Below, one piece after another: positions 6,284-13,149 of a stretch of DNA of 13,197 nt. The notes beneath the pieces were generated by a model that worked only from the letters and a program-made list of their open reading frames with translations, was not told the origin of the DNA and did not search any database. The position numbers were made by a program, and so were the translations under genes. Source of the stretch: Verrucomicrobia bacterium UBA4286 (lineage in GTDB: Bacteria > Verrucomicrobiota > Kiritimatiellia > RFP12 > UBA1067); the NCBI GenBank assembly GCA_002395905.1, contig DGVK01000207.1, forward strand, positions 309-13,505, read 5' to 3'. Numbering within the stretch: the first letter of the stretch is position 1; every line of letters starts with the position of its first letter.

Positions 6284-7816
6284 TCAGAAGAACAGGTCGC
6301 GCTCGCCGCGGCACGTCGCCTCGTACTGCTTCATCACCGTGGGGTAGAACTTCGGCAGCCACTCCTTTATTCCCTCCAGCTCCTTCTCTATGAGCCGGTC
6401 GCCGATGGCGCGGGTCTCGTCGCTCGCGAAGTCGTCCAGCCACTCGCGGAAGGTCAGCACCGCGTTGATCTTGCAGAACTTGCCCTCGCGCCCTGTTTTC
6501 AGAGCGTCCATGATGCAGCCGCCCGTCCGCCCGCACCTGTAGCCGGCCGTGCAGAACGACGTGATCGTGCCGCGCGAGGCGAGGTAGCGGACCATTTCGT
6601 CGATCGACCTGTTGTCGCCGAGCATGAACTGCTGGCGCTCCTTCTCCTGGTGGGCCTCGTTCGCAAAATCGCTGTATCCCTTGATCGCGATGTTCGACGA
6701 GCAGTCGAGCTGGGTCATGCCGTGGTCGAGCACGCGGTTGCGGCTCGCCGGCGATTCGCGCGCCGTCACGATCATCCCCGTGTAGGGCACGGAGAGCCGC
6801 GCGATGACCAGTATGCGCGCAAAAGTGTCGTCGTCGATGAGCCACGGCGACTCTTCGGGCACGCGGGTGCCGCTCGCCGGCTCAAGACGTGGAAATGAAA
6901 GCGTGTGGGGCCCGATGTTGAACCAGCGCTCGAGGTCGCGCGCGTGCATGACCGTCGCAAGGAGCTCGAAGCGCCAGTCGCAGAGTCCGTAGAGGACGCC
7001 GAGTCCGACGTCGTCCACGCCCGCCTCAAGGCAGCGGTGGAAGCACGTCGTACGCCAGTCGTAGTTCCCCTTCACGCTCCACGCCGGATGCATCTGCTCG
7101 TAGAGCTTGCGGTTGTAGGTCTCCTGGAAGACCTGGAAAGTGCCGATGCCGACCTTCTTGAGGACCTTGAGATCCGCCACGGGGAGCGGCGCGGCGTTGA
7201 CGTTCACGCGGCGTATCCCCACAGGCGCCCCGGTGCGGGGCGCCTTGACCTGCCGCGCGTAGCACGTCTCTATGGTCTCGGCGATGTATTCGGTGGAGGT
7301 GGACGGATGCTCGCCGTAGACGGCTATGAGACGCTTGTGGCCTATGCGTCCGGCGAGGACGTCTATCTCCTCTTTGAGCTCGTCCATGGTGAGCACACGG
7401 CGCTTCTGGAGCGAATTGCCTTCGCGGAAGCCGCAGTACCTGCAGCCGTTGACGCAGAGGTTCGACATGTACAGCGGCGCGAACATGACTATGCGGTTGT
7501 CGTATACCTTGTGCTTGATGCGGTCGGCCGCCGCGCGCATTTCCTCGAAGAGCGCAGGATCCGTCACCTGCATGAGAACCGCCGTATCCTCGGGTTCGAG
7601 CGTCTCGCAGGCAGACTCGCTCTTGGCGATTATTTCACGCACGCGCACCGGATCCGCCGGCTTCCCGTCGGTCGCGGCGATCAAGGCGTTTATACGGTTC
7701 TCGTCGATGAAATGCCGTCCGCCGGGGAGATACTTGTCTATCTCCTCCTGAATGACGAAACGCTTCCTGTAGTCCGCCGCGTCGGCGAACTTCCTTATGC
7801 CTGATGTGTCTGCCAT
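6284..7816 (-). CDS. Divergent HydG-like radical SAM protein ([FeFe]-hydrogenase maturase family)
   Basis: The product has 510 residues, longer than ThiH and closer to HydG. HydG cleaves tyrosine to supply CO and cyanide for the H-cluster. The radical SAM motif is intact: Cys121, Cys125 and Cys128 in LCVNGCRYCGF (CX3CX2C). HydG-type segments follow, such as KGNYDWR (249-255), GVDDVGLGVLYGLCDWRFE (266-284) and IGPHTLSFPRLEPASGT (301-317). Two HydG landmarks are changed. The auxiliary-cluster motif CX2CX22C reads Cys422-x-x-Gly425-x22-Cys448, with the spacing kept and new cysteines at 428 and 434. The usual SAGS-type loop after GVSQ reads DCSSN (371-375). HydE, HydF and a hydrogenase are absent from the window. 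It may be a sequence-divergent HydG or a paralogue with different chemistry. Its own promoter and a GGAGAAGG ribosome site precede the ATG at 7816. Confidence 0.85.
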   Translation of the reverse strand: MADTSGIRKFADAADYRKRFVIQEEIDKYLPGGRHFIDENRINALIAATDGKPADPVRVREIIAKSESACETLEPEDTAVLMQVTDPALFEEMRAAADRIKHKVYDNRIVMFAPLYMSNLCVNGCRYCGFREGNSLQKRRVLTMDELKEEIDVLAGRIGHKRLIAVYGEHPSTSTEYIAETIETCYARQVKAPRTGAPVGIRRVNVNAAPLPVADLKVLKKVGIGTFQVFQETYNRKLYEQMHPAWSVKGNYDWRTTCFHRCLEAGVDDVGLGVLYGLCDWRFELLATVMHARDLERWFNIGPHTLSFPRLEPASGTRVPEESPWLIDDDTFARILVIARLSVPYTGMIVTARESPASRNRVLDHGMTQLDCSSNIAIKGYSDFANEAHQEKERQQFMLGDNRSIDEMVRYLASRGTITSFCTAGYRCGRTGGCIMDALKTGREGKFCKINAVLTFREWLDDFASDETRAIGDRLIEKELEGIKEWLPKFYPTVMKQYEATCRGERDLFF

Positions 7817-7823
7817 GAAAAAA

Positions 7824-7831
7824 CCTTCTCC
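7824..7831 (-). promoter_or_regulatory. Ribosome binding site of the hydG-like gene
   Basis: GGAGAAGG on the minus strand lies seven bases before the ATG at 7816. It is one of the clearest Shine-Dalgarno sequences in the window and supports this start. Confidence 0.75.
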
Positions 7832-7848
7832 ATTTCTGTAAGAGGGGT

Positions 7849-7857
7849 ATTATACCA
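7849..7857 (-). promoter_or_regulatory. Extended -10 promoter of the hydG-like gene
   Basis: The minus strand reads TGGTATAAT, an extended -10 (TGn plus perfect TATAAT). No -35 match is seen 17 bases upstream, which is common with extended -10 promoters. The hexamer overlaps the TAA stop (7852-7850) of the preceding glycosyltransferase. Expected transcription start is near 7842, giving a leader of about 26 bases with a good ribosome site. The 11 bases GGTATTATACC (7846-7856) are also symmetric. Confidence 0.72.
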
Positions 7858-9073
7858 CTTTCCCTCCGTTCGTGCCGATATGAGGAATCGGCTTCCAGCG
7901 GCGTGTCGGCAGGACGAGCGTGTACAGAACCGCCGCCGAGAGAACGAGCGAGAAGACGGGGAAAGTGAGAACCGCCGTCCAGCGCGGACGCCTCTTCTTC
8001 TGCGAAAGCCCGATCGACGCGAGCGCCGTGAACCATCCCATCACGCAGACGAACGCGAGAACGCCGAAGAAGAACATGGATGCACGCGGCCCGGCGCCGC
8101 CGTGGCACAGCTTCATCGCGAACGCCACTATGTCGAAAAGCAGGACGAACGCGACCGACATCCCTGTAAGTATCGCGAAATATATGTCGAACAGCCTCAG
8201 CGACGGGCGCCTCAGAAGCGCGCCGAGCCACGGCGCGAAATAGAGCCGCGCCACCTGCCAGCCGCCCGTCGCCCACCGCCTCAGCTGGCGCCACATGTAG
8301 CGGGCCTCCACCGGCTGCTCGTCGGCGTAGTCGGCCTCGGGCACGTACGCGACGCGGCGCCCCGCTATGTTGCACTGCACCGTGAACTCGACGTCCTCGA
8401 CCATCGTACGCGTTTTCCATCCGCCCGGTCCGAGCGCCGAAAGAAGAAAAGCGAAACCGGTCCCCGTGAGCTTCGCCGAAAGCCCGAGGTTGGTGCGCAC
8501 CCTGTTCGAGAGTTCGTTCATTATATCCCAGTATATCGCGTACCAGCCGGCGATGCGGTTCTCTTTCGCGTTCGACGCGTGGCGGCGGCCCGTCACGACG
8601 CTCTCGCCGTCCTGCAGGGCGTCGTTCACGACGTCGAGCCAGTTGTCGGCCACTATGTTGTCGGAATCGAAGACCGCAATCGCGTCGAAGCCGCCGTGCG
8701 CGGCCACGCGCTCCACGCCCCACGCCAGAACGTCGCCCTTGCCGCCGCTGGGGGTCTTCTTCTCCCAGACCGTCGCGCCCGCCGCCCAGGCGCGCTCGGC
8801 GGTGCGGTCGGTGCAGTTGTCGGCGAGAACGATCACCTCCCGCCGGTCGGCCGGGTATCTGCCCAGCGCGATGCTTTTCACAGGCATGCGTATGACCGCC
8901 TCCTCGTTGCGCGCGCATACAAGGACGGCGAAGCGCAGCTTCCTCTTTGCGGCGGGGTGGCGGCGCGGGCGCTTCAAAAGCCCCAGCAGGACGATCAGCG
9001 TCGACCAGAGAAAGACACAGCTCAACAGGCAGCACGCCAGGTCGAGCGCCAGCACGAGAGCCGGATTGTTCAT
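7850..9073 (-). CDS. Membrane-bound family 2 glycosyltransferase
   Basis: The product has 407 residues. A membrane helix (about 5-31) is followed by a cytoplasmic GT-A domain with LVCARNEEA (51-59), ADNCTDRT (84-91), the DSD metal motif (136-138), the VEDVEF acid pair (Glu226-Asp227) and QLRRW (263-267). Three or so more membrane helices follow (about 295-320, 332-353, 365-389). This layout is that of processive or lipid-linked GT2 enzymes that build polysaccharides or glycolipids at the inner membrane; the donor and acceptor cannot be told from sequence. The start at 9073 is fixed by a strong AGGAGGT five bases upstream and by the ATGA overlap with the acyltransferase; the longer open frame to 9157 lies inside that gene. 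Sitting next to a lipid acyltransferase suggests a glycolipid or lipopolysaccharide role. Confidence 0.93.
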   Translation of the reverse strand: MNNPALVLALDLACCLLSCVFLWSTLIVLLGLLKRPRRHPAAKRKLRFAVLVCARNEEAVIRMPVKSIALGRYPADRREVIVLADNCTDRTAERAWAAGATVWEKKTPSGGKGDVLAWGVERVAAHGGFDAIAVFDSDNIVADNWLDVVNDALQDGESVVTGRRHASNAKENRIAGWYAIYWDIMNELSNRVRTNLGLSAKLTGTGFAFLLSALGPGGWKTRTMVEDVEFTVQCNIAGRRVAYVPEADYADEQPVEARYMWRQLRRWATGGWQVARLYFAPWLGALLRRPSLRLFDIYFAILTGMSVAFVLLFDIVAFAMKLCHGGAGPRASMFFFGVLAFVCVMGWFTALASIGLSQKKRRPRWTAVLTFPVFSLVLSAAVLYTLVLPTRRWKPIPHIGTNGGKVV

Positions 9074-9885
9074 CGCCACCTCCTGTGGACCCATAGATAC
9101 TGCTCCGGATATCTGCGTATCGCCTCCCCCAGCCGGTCGTTCAGAATCTGCGTGCACTTCGCAAGGTCGTCGCCGCGCGAGAACCTCAGCGGCGCGCCGC
9201 CCACCAGCCTGTAGCGGTAGGGCGCAATACGCACGAACGAGCCGACCACCACCGGATACCCCGTCCGCATGGCTAGACGCGTGACCGAGGTGAACGTCTT
9301 CGCGGGGCGCCCGAGGAACTCAAGCTTCAACCCGCCGCTCGTGTGCTGGTCCATGAGAATTGTCATCGCAGCGCACTCGTTCTTCCACTGGTGCATGATC
9401 TCGGGCGTGAAGCCGTTTTTCTTGTCGATCACCGTCACAGGCCCGCGGAAGTGGTGTTTCTTCATCCATCTGGCCGCAAGCCTGTTGTTCATCACGCGCG
9501 CTATGGCTATCATCGGGCGCGCGAAGGAAAGGATGTTCGTCGCCGCCTCCCACACGCCGTGGTGGGCGCTCGCAAGGATTATCGGCGTGTCCGGCGATTC
9601 AAGGAGAAGCTTGACCGCCTCGGGCGAGGCCTCGGTTTCCACGTCAAGATGCTCGCGCCAGTTACCCGCGTCCACGACGCCAGGCACGCAAAGCGCCTCG
9701 CATATGTGCCCCGCCAGATGGCAGAACGATTTTCTGGCGATGCGCCGCGCCTCGCCGGGGTCGGCCGCCACGCCGCACTTGAGAACGTTGTCAACCGCGA
9801 TCCTGCGGCGCTTCGGCATCACGGCCCACACCAGCGCGGCGAAACCGGCCCCTATGTCGTAAGCATGTCGGCGCAGGATGTTCAT
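9070..9885 (-). CDS. LpxL/HtrB-family lipid A acyltransferase
   Basis: The product has 271 residues and belongs to the lysophospholipid acyltransferase superfamily, lipid A late-acyltransferase branch, which adds a secondary acyl chain from acyl-ACP to the lipid A precursor at the inner membrane. The catalytic HX4E is present in SAHHGVWEA (His108, Glu113). MDQHTSGG (178-185) and EFLGRPAKTFTS (189-200) match the substrate-binding strands, and the end YLWVHRRWR is typical of the family. Residues 10-25 are hydrophobic, probably an N-terminal membrane anchor. The protein is slightly shorter than the roughly 300 residues of E. coli LpxL. ACGGAGAG lies before the ATG at 9885, 15 bases after the hisD stop. 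Its TGA overlaps the glycosyltransferase ATG (ATGA). Its presence implies an outer membrane with lipid A, although some relatives acylate other glycolipids. Confidence 0.92.
   Translation of the reverse strand: MNILRRHAYDIGAGFAALVWAVMPKRRRIAVDNVLKCGVAADPGEARRIARKSFCHLAGHICEALCVPGVVDAGNWREHLDVETEASPEAVKLLLESPDTPIILASAHHGVWEAATNILSFARPMIAIARVMNNRLAARWMKKHHFRGPVTVIDKKNGFTPEIMHQWKNECAAMTILMDQHTSGGLKLEFLGRPAKTFTSVTRLAMRTGYPVVVGSFVRIAPYRYRLVGGAPLRFSRGDDLAKCTQILNDRLGEAIRRYPEQYLWVHRRWR
9078..9084 (-). promoter_or_regulatory. Ribosome binding site deciding the GT2 start
   Basis: AGGAGGT on the minus strand, inside the acyltransferase gene, ends four to five bases before the ATG at 9073. It selects this start over the upstream in-frame ATG at 9157. 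Confidence 0.8.
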
Positions 9886-9900
9886 CGCCGCTCTCCGTAG

Positions 9901-11184
9901 CTACTCGAAGCGGATCGTCGCCGCGCGGCCGTGTCCGTCGAGGCCTTCCACGGCCGCGAACGCCTCTATCGCGCCGCGCGTCTCGCGCAGGTCGCCCTCC
10001 GTGAACGCCACAAAGCTGTGGCGCCGGCGGAAATCATCCGGCGTGAGCCCGCTGAACATGTTCGCCGCGCCGCCCGTAGGCAGAACGTGGCTCGGCCCCG
10101 CGACGAAATCGCCGGCCGACTCCGGCGTCCACGGTCCTGCGAAAACCGCGCCCGCCGCGCGCACGCCCTTCATGAGACGCGTCGCGTCGCGCGTCATGAT
10201 CTCGAAGTGCTCCGGCGCGAAGCGGTTCACTACCTCAAGGCCGTCGCCGAGGTCTTTGGCGACGACTATGAGCATGCCGTCGCGGTCGATCACGCGCTGC
10301 ACAAGCGCCTTGCGGGAAAGCGTTCCGGTCTGGCGGAGCACCTCGGCCTTGATCTTCACGGCGAGGTCGCGGGAAGTGCAGACGCACAGCGACTTCTCCC
10401 ATCCGCTGCCGTGCTCTGCCTGGGAAAGAAGATCCGCCGCAATCCACCGCACGTCCACCGATCCGTCGGTCAAGACGGCGATTTCGCTCGGCCCCGCGAC
10501 CTGGTCGATCGCCACGTATCCGTAGACCTGCCTCTTCGCAGCCGTCACGAACGCGTTGCCCGGGCCTGCGATCTTCTGCACCTTGCGGCAGGTTCTGGTG
10601 CCGAACGCCATCATGCCTATCGCCTGTATGCCGCCGACGCGGTACACCTCGGTCGCGCCCGCGAGCTGCAGCGCGTAGAGCAGGACGGGGTTGATCTCGC
10701 CGGTCTTCCCGGCCGGCGTGCAGGCGACGATCTCCTTCACCCCGGCCGCCTTCGCGAGCGTGACGGTCATCACGGCGGTGGAGGCGAGCGGCGCCGTCCC
10801 GCCGGGGATGTACACGCCTACGCGATCCATCGGCGAGAAGAACTCGCCGGCCGTGCCGCCGCGAGGCGTCTTCATCGACCACGGCTTTCTGAGCGACGCC
10901 GTCGAGAATCTCTTCACGCGCCTGTGGGCGTCTTCAACTGCGCGGCGCACCGGCGGCGGGACTTTGGCGGCCGCGGCCGCAATCTCGCTTTCGCCCACCC
11001 TGAAGCGTTTCGCCGAAAGCTTCGCGCCCTCGAACTTCGCAACATACTTCGCGACCGCCGCGTCGCCGCCCTTTCTTATCGCGGCGAGAACCTCGGCGGC
11101 GGCCGTCTCGGCCTCTTCGGGAAAGGCCGGGCGCGCGCAAAAGCGCGCGACGGCGGGGCTTGCCGAATCTGCAATGCGTATCAT
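9901..11184 (-). CDS. hisD: Histidinol dehydrogenase
   Basis: The product has 427 residues, the usual length. It oxidises L-histidinol to L-histidine in two NAD+-dependent steps. Motifs include VYIPGGTAPLASTAVM (124-139), IAGPGNAFVTAAKR (205-218), IDQVAGPSEIAVLTD (226-240), SQAEHG with zinc ligands Gln255 and His258, APEHFEI with the catalytic Glu325-His326 pair, Asp359 in SAGDF, GPSHVLPTGG (363-372) and the final zinc ligand His418. All expected active-site residues are present. The AEHGSG variant differs from the common AEHD form. No other his genes are nearby; instead it lies between fabZ (3-base gap) and the acyltransferase, so its expression is tied to envelope lipid genes. HisD-like enzymes acting on other alcohols exist, but the complete set of residues favours true HisD. 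Confidence 0.94.
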   Translation of the reverse strand: MIRIADSASPAVARFCARPAFPEEAETAAAEVLAAIRKGGDAAVAKYVAKFEGAKLSAKRFRVGESEIAAAAAKVPPPVRRAVEDAHRRVKRFSTASLRKPWSMKTPRGGTAGEFFSPMDRVGVYIPGGTAPLASTAVMTVTLAKAAGVKEIVACTPAGKTGEINPVLLYALQLAGATEVYRVGGIQAIGMMAFGTRTCRKVQKIAGPGNAFVTAAKRQVYGYVAIDQVAGPSEIAVLTDGSVDVRWIAADLLSQAEHGSGWEKSLCVCTSRDLAVKIKAEVLRQTGTLSRKALVQRVIDRDGMLIVVAKDLGDGLEVVNRFAPEHFEIMTRDATRLMKGVRAAGAVFAGPWTPESAGDFVAGPSHVLPTGGAANMFSGLTPDDFRRRHSFVAFTEGDLRETRGAIEAFAAVEGLDGHGRAATIRFE

Positions 11185-11187
11185 GGC

Positions 11188-11652
11188 CTACTTTTCGCCT
11201 AGCATGCACTTGACCGTGCAGTCGCATGCAAGCTGCCCGTTGACATAGCCCTTGAGCCCGAATACGCCGAGCTTGGAGCGTATCTTCACATTCTCGACCA
11301 CGGTCGTCATCTTGTCGCCCGGCCTCACCGGACTGCGAAAGCGCGCGTTCTCGACCGCCGCAAGAACGAACACGGCCTCTTTGCCGGGCTCGGCCGCGAG
11401 CGCCCCGCGCGCGACTATTCCCGCGCCGGCGACCTGCGCCATGGACTCCACCAGCACCACGCCAGGGACTATCGGATTCCCAGGGAAGTGGCCCTTGAAG
11501 AAGTCGTTCTTCTCCTCGGTGTAGGTGTATTCACCCACGGCGCCCGTCTCGTCGGCCGACAGCAGCGTGTCGACGAAAAGGAACGGCGGGCGGTGGGGCA
11601 GAAGCTCTATGCCGCGCTTGTTGTAGACGTTTTTGAAGACAGGGAATTCCAT
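11188..11652 (-). CDS. fabZ: 3-hydroxyacyl-ACP dehydratase FabZ
   Basis: The product has 154 residues with a single hot-dog fold. It removes water from 3-hydroxyacyl-ACP in fatty acid elongation, in the cytoplasm. The signature HFPGNPIVPGVVLVESMAQ (55-73) holds the catalytic His55 and Glu69; LLPHRPPFLFVD (17-28) and the core AAVENARFRSPVRPGD (98-113) are typical of FabZ. The start at 11652 follows the fabF stop by four bases and has AGAAGG at 11667-11662; the open frame to 11793 is a shadow of fabF. The pairing with fabF and a lipid A acyltransferase recalls the common link between fabZ and lipid A genes. The C-terminus carries three cysteines (143, 145, 149), unusual but not known to matter. 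Confidence 0.94.
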   Translation of the reverse strand: MEFPVFKNVYNKRGIELLPHRPPFLFVDTLLSADETGAVGEYTYTEEKNDFFKGHFPGNPIVPGVVLVESMAQVAGAGIVARGALAAEPGKEAVFVLAAVENARFRSPVRPGDKMTTVVENVKIRSKLGVFGLKGYVNGQLACDCTVKCMLGEK

Positions 11653-11656
11653 TGCG

Positions 11657-12940
11657 TCAGACCTTCTTGAAAACCAGTATGCCGTTGTGTCCGCCGAAGC
11701 CGAGCGAGCTCGACAGCGCCACGCGTATGTCGCGGGCGACGCCGACGTTCGGCGTGTAGTCGAGGTCGAGCGGCGTCTCGCCCTTCTCGACATCGACCTC
11801 GAGGTCGGGCTTTTCGTAGTTGATCGTCGGCGGCACGAAGCCCTCCTTCACGGCGAGCGCGGTGATGGCCGCCTCCAGCGCGCCGGTCCCGCCGAGCAGA
11901 TGGCCGTGCATGGACTTGGTGGACGACACGTTGATCTTCTTCGCCCCCTCCTCGCCGAAGACGCGCTTGAACGCTTTCGTCTCCATCTGGTCGTTGAGAT
12001 GGGTCGATGTCCCGTGGGCGTTGATGTAGTCGACGGTCGAGAGATCTTCGACGCCCGCGTCCTTGAGCGCGACCTCGATCGCCTTCACTGCGCCGTCGCC
12101 GGAAGGATCGGGCGCCGTGATGTGGAACGCGTCGGCGGTCGCGCCGTAGCCCGCGAGCTCGCAGTAGACCCGCGCTCCACGCGCTTTGGCGTGCTCCTCG
12201 GACTCAAGAATCAGGATCGCCGCGCCCTCGCCCATGACGAATCCGTCACGGTCCGCGTTGAACGGACGCGACGATTTTTCGGGAGTGTCGTTGAAGTGGG
12301 TGGAGAGGGCCTTCATCTTCATGAAGCCGCCGATGGTGAACTCGAGGATCGACGCCTCGGTGCCGCCGGCCACGACTACGTCCGCACGGCCCGCGCGGAT
12401 CATGTCCATCGCAAGCCCGAGCGCATCGGTGGAGCTGGCGCAGGCCGTCACGACCACCTGCGCCGGCCCTTTCGTCCCGAGGGCGATGGATACGTTGCCC
12501 GCCGCCTCGTTCGGGATGAGTTCGGGCACCGCGAGCGGCGAAAGTCTGTCCGGCCCGCGCTCGAAGAGAATCTTGTAGTTGTCGCCGGTTATGTCGAGGC
12601 CGCCTATGCCGTTGCCGATCATCGTGCCGACGCGATCCATGTCGGGCTTGTTGTCGTCGGTGAAGCCGGCGTCGCGCCACGCCTCGACCGCCGCCGCCAC
12701 CGCATACTGGGAGAACAGCGCCATGTGGCGGGCCTCGCGCTTGTCCACAAGCCCGCCGTCGATGGCATACTCCTTGAAATTCTTCACCTCGCCGGCGACC
12801 TGGCAGGTGCACCGCGACGGATCGAACCTGGAAATGCGGCCTATCCCGGATTTGCCGGACTTCACCGCACTCCAGACGGCATCCTTGCCGTTGCCGCATC
12901 CGCAAAGCATTCCGAGCCCGGTAATCATTACTTTCTTCAT
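11657..12940 (-). CDS. fabF: 3-oxoacyl-ACP synthase II (KAS II)
   Basis: The product has 427 residues and is a thiolase-fold condensing enzyme that joins acyl-ACP and malonyl-ACP. The Cys-His-His active site is complete: Cys167 in TACASS, His309 in NAHGTST and His347 in KSMHGHLLGGTG. RPFNADRDGFVMGEGA (225-240) and the C-terminal SSSLGFGGHNG (410-420) are family hallmarks. The start at 12940 gives MKKVMITGLG, the standard start, with ACGGGAG upstream; the longer open frame to 13126 is non-coding extension. It heads the fabF-fabZ-hisD-acyltransferase-glycosyltransferase run and has its own promoter. No acyl carrier protein gene lies next to it, although acpP-fabF is a frequent pair. Primary fatty acid synthesis is the simplest role; a dedicated lipid pathway cannot be excluded. 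Confidence 0.95.
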   Translation of the reverse strand: MKKVMITGLGMLCGCGNGKDAVWSAVKSGKSGIGRISRFDPSRCTCQVAGEVKNFKEYAIDGGLVDKREARHMALFSQYAVAAAVEAWRDAGFTDDNKPDMDRVGTMIGNGIGGLDITGDNYKILFERGPDRLSPLAVPELIPNEAAGNVSIALGTKGPAQVVVTACASSTDALGLAMDMIRAGRADVVVAGGTEASILEFTIGGFMKMKALSTHFNDTPEKSSRPFNADRDGFVMGEGAAILILESEEHAKARGARVYCELAGYGATADAFHITAPDPSGDGAVKAIEVALKDAGVEDLSTVDYINAHGTSTHLNDQMETKAFKRVFGEEGAKKINVSSTKSMHGHLLGGTGALEAAITALAVKEGFVPPTINYEKPDLEVDVEKGETPLDLDYTPNVGVARDIRVALSSSLGFGGHNGILVFKKV

Positions 12941-12950
12941 TGTAGACAAT

Positions 12951-12957
12951 CTCCCGT
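12951..12957 (-). promoter_or_regulatory. Ribosome binding site of fabF
   Basis: ACGGGAG on the minus strand, ten bases before the ATG at 12940. It supports this start over the open frame further upstream. Confidence 0.6.
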
Positions 12958-12989
12958 TTTCACTTCTCTTGTGCGAAACTTTTTTGCGT

Positions 12990-12998
12990 ATTATACCA
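12990..12998 (-). promoter_or_regulatory. Extended -10 promoter of the fabF unit
   Basis: The minus strand reads TGGTATAAT followed by AC, the same 11 bases (TGGTATAATAC) as in the hydG-like promoter. The expected position of the -35 (13018-13013) is GC-rich and does not match consensus. Transcription should start near 12983, giving a leader of about 43 bases. Confidence 0.72.
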
Positions 12999-13031
12999 AA
13001 TTTCCCGCGCGCGTGCGGCGAAGCCCCCGGC

Positions 13032-13063
13032 GACGTTGTAAAGTTCAACAGCCGAAGTTGTAA
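13032..13063. repeat. Direct repeat GA(C/A)GTTGTAA in the divergent promoter region
   Basis: Two copies of GANGTTGTAA (13032-13041 and 13054-13063) are offset by 22 bases, about two helical turns. They lie upstream of both the fabF promoter and the rightward promoter. They could be paired activator or repressor half-sites; the function is not known. Confidence 0.4.
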
Positions 13064-13076
13064 GAACATGGCGCGG

Positions 13077-13088
13077 CGTGCATGCACG
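13077..13088. promoter_or_regulatory. Perfect 12-bp palindrome, candidate operator
   Basis: CGTGCATGCACG is perfectly self-complementary and lies 19 bases upstream of the rightward -35 box. The position suits a dimeric regulator of the right-edge gene. No regulator is assigned. Confidence 0.4.
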
Positions 13089-13107
13089 AAACCGACAGGA
13101 CCCTCCC

Positions 13108-13136
13108 TTGGCAGCACAGTGCACACGATTTATGAT
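13108..13136 (+). promoter_or_regulatory. Strong sigma70-type promoter reading rightward
   Basis: TTGGCA (13108-13113, five of six consensus bases), an exact 17-base spacer and TATGAT (13131-13136, five of six). Transcription should begin near 13143, leaving only about seven bases before the ATG at 13150. This is the best two-box promoter in the window. Confidence 0.75.
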
Positions 13137-13149
13137 ACAATATTCAATT

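Noticed and set aside
6284..7816. ThiH (thiazole synthase) as the identity of the radical SAM protein
   Set aside because: The length of 510 residues, the KGNYDWR and GVLYGLCDWRFE segments and the C-terminal cysteine region fit HydG; ThiH is shorter and lacks the C-terminal cysteines.
12941..13126. N-terminal extension of fabF to an upstream ATG
   Set aside because: It would run through the promoter at 12990-12998; the family starts with MKKV-like residues at 12940, which has a ribosome site.
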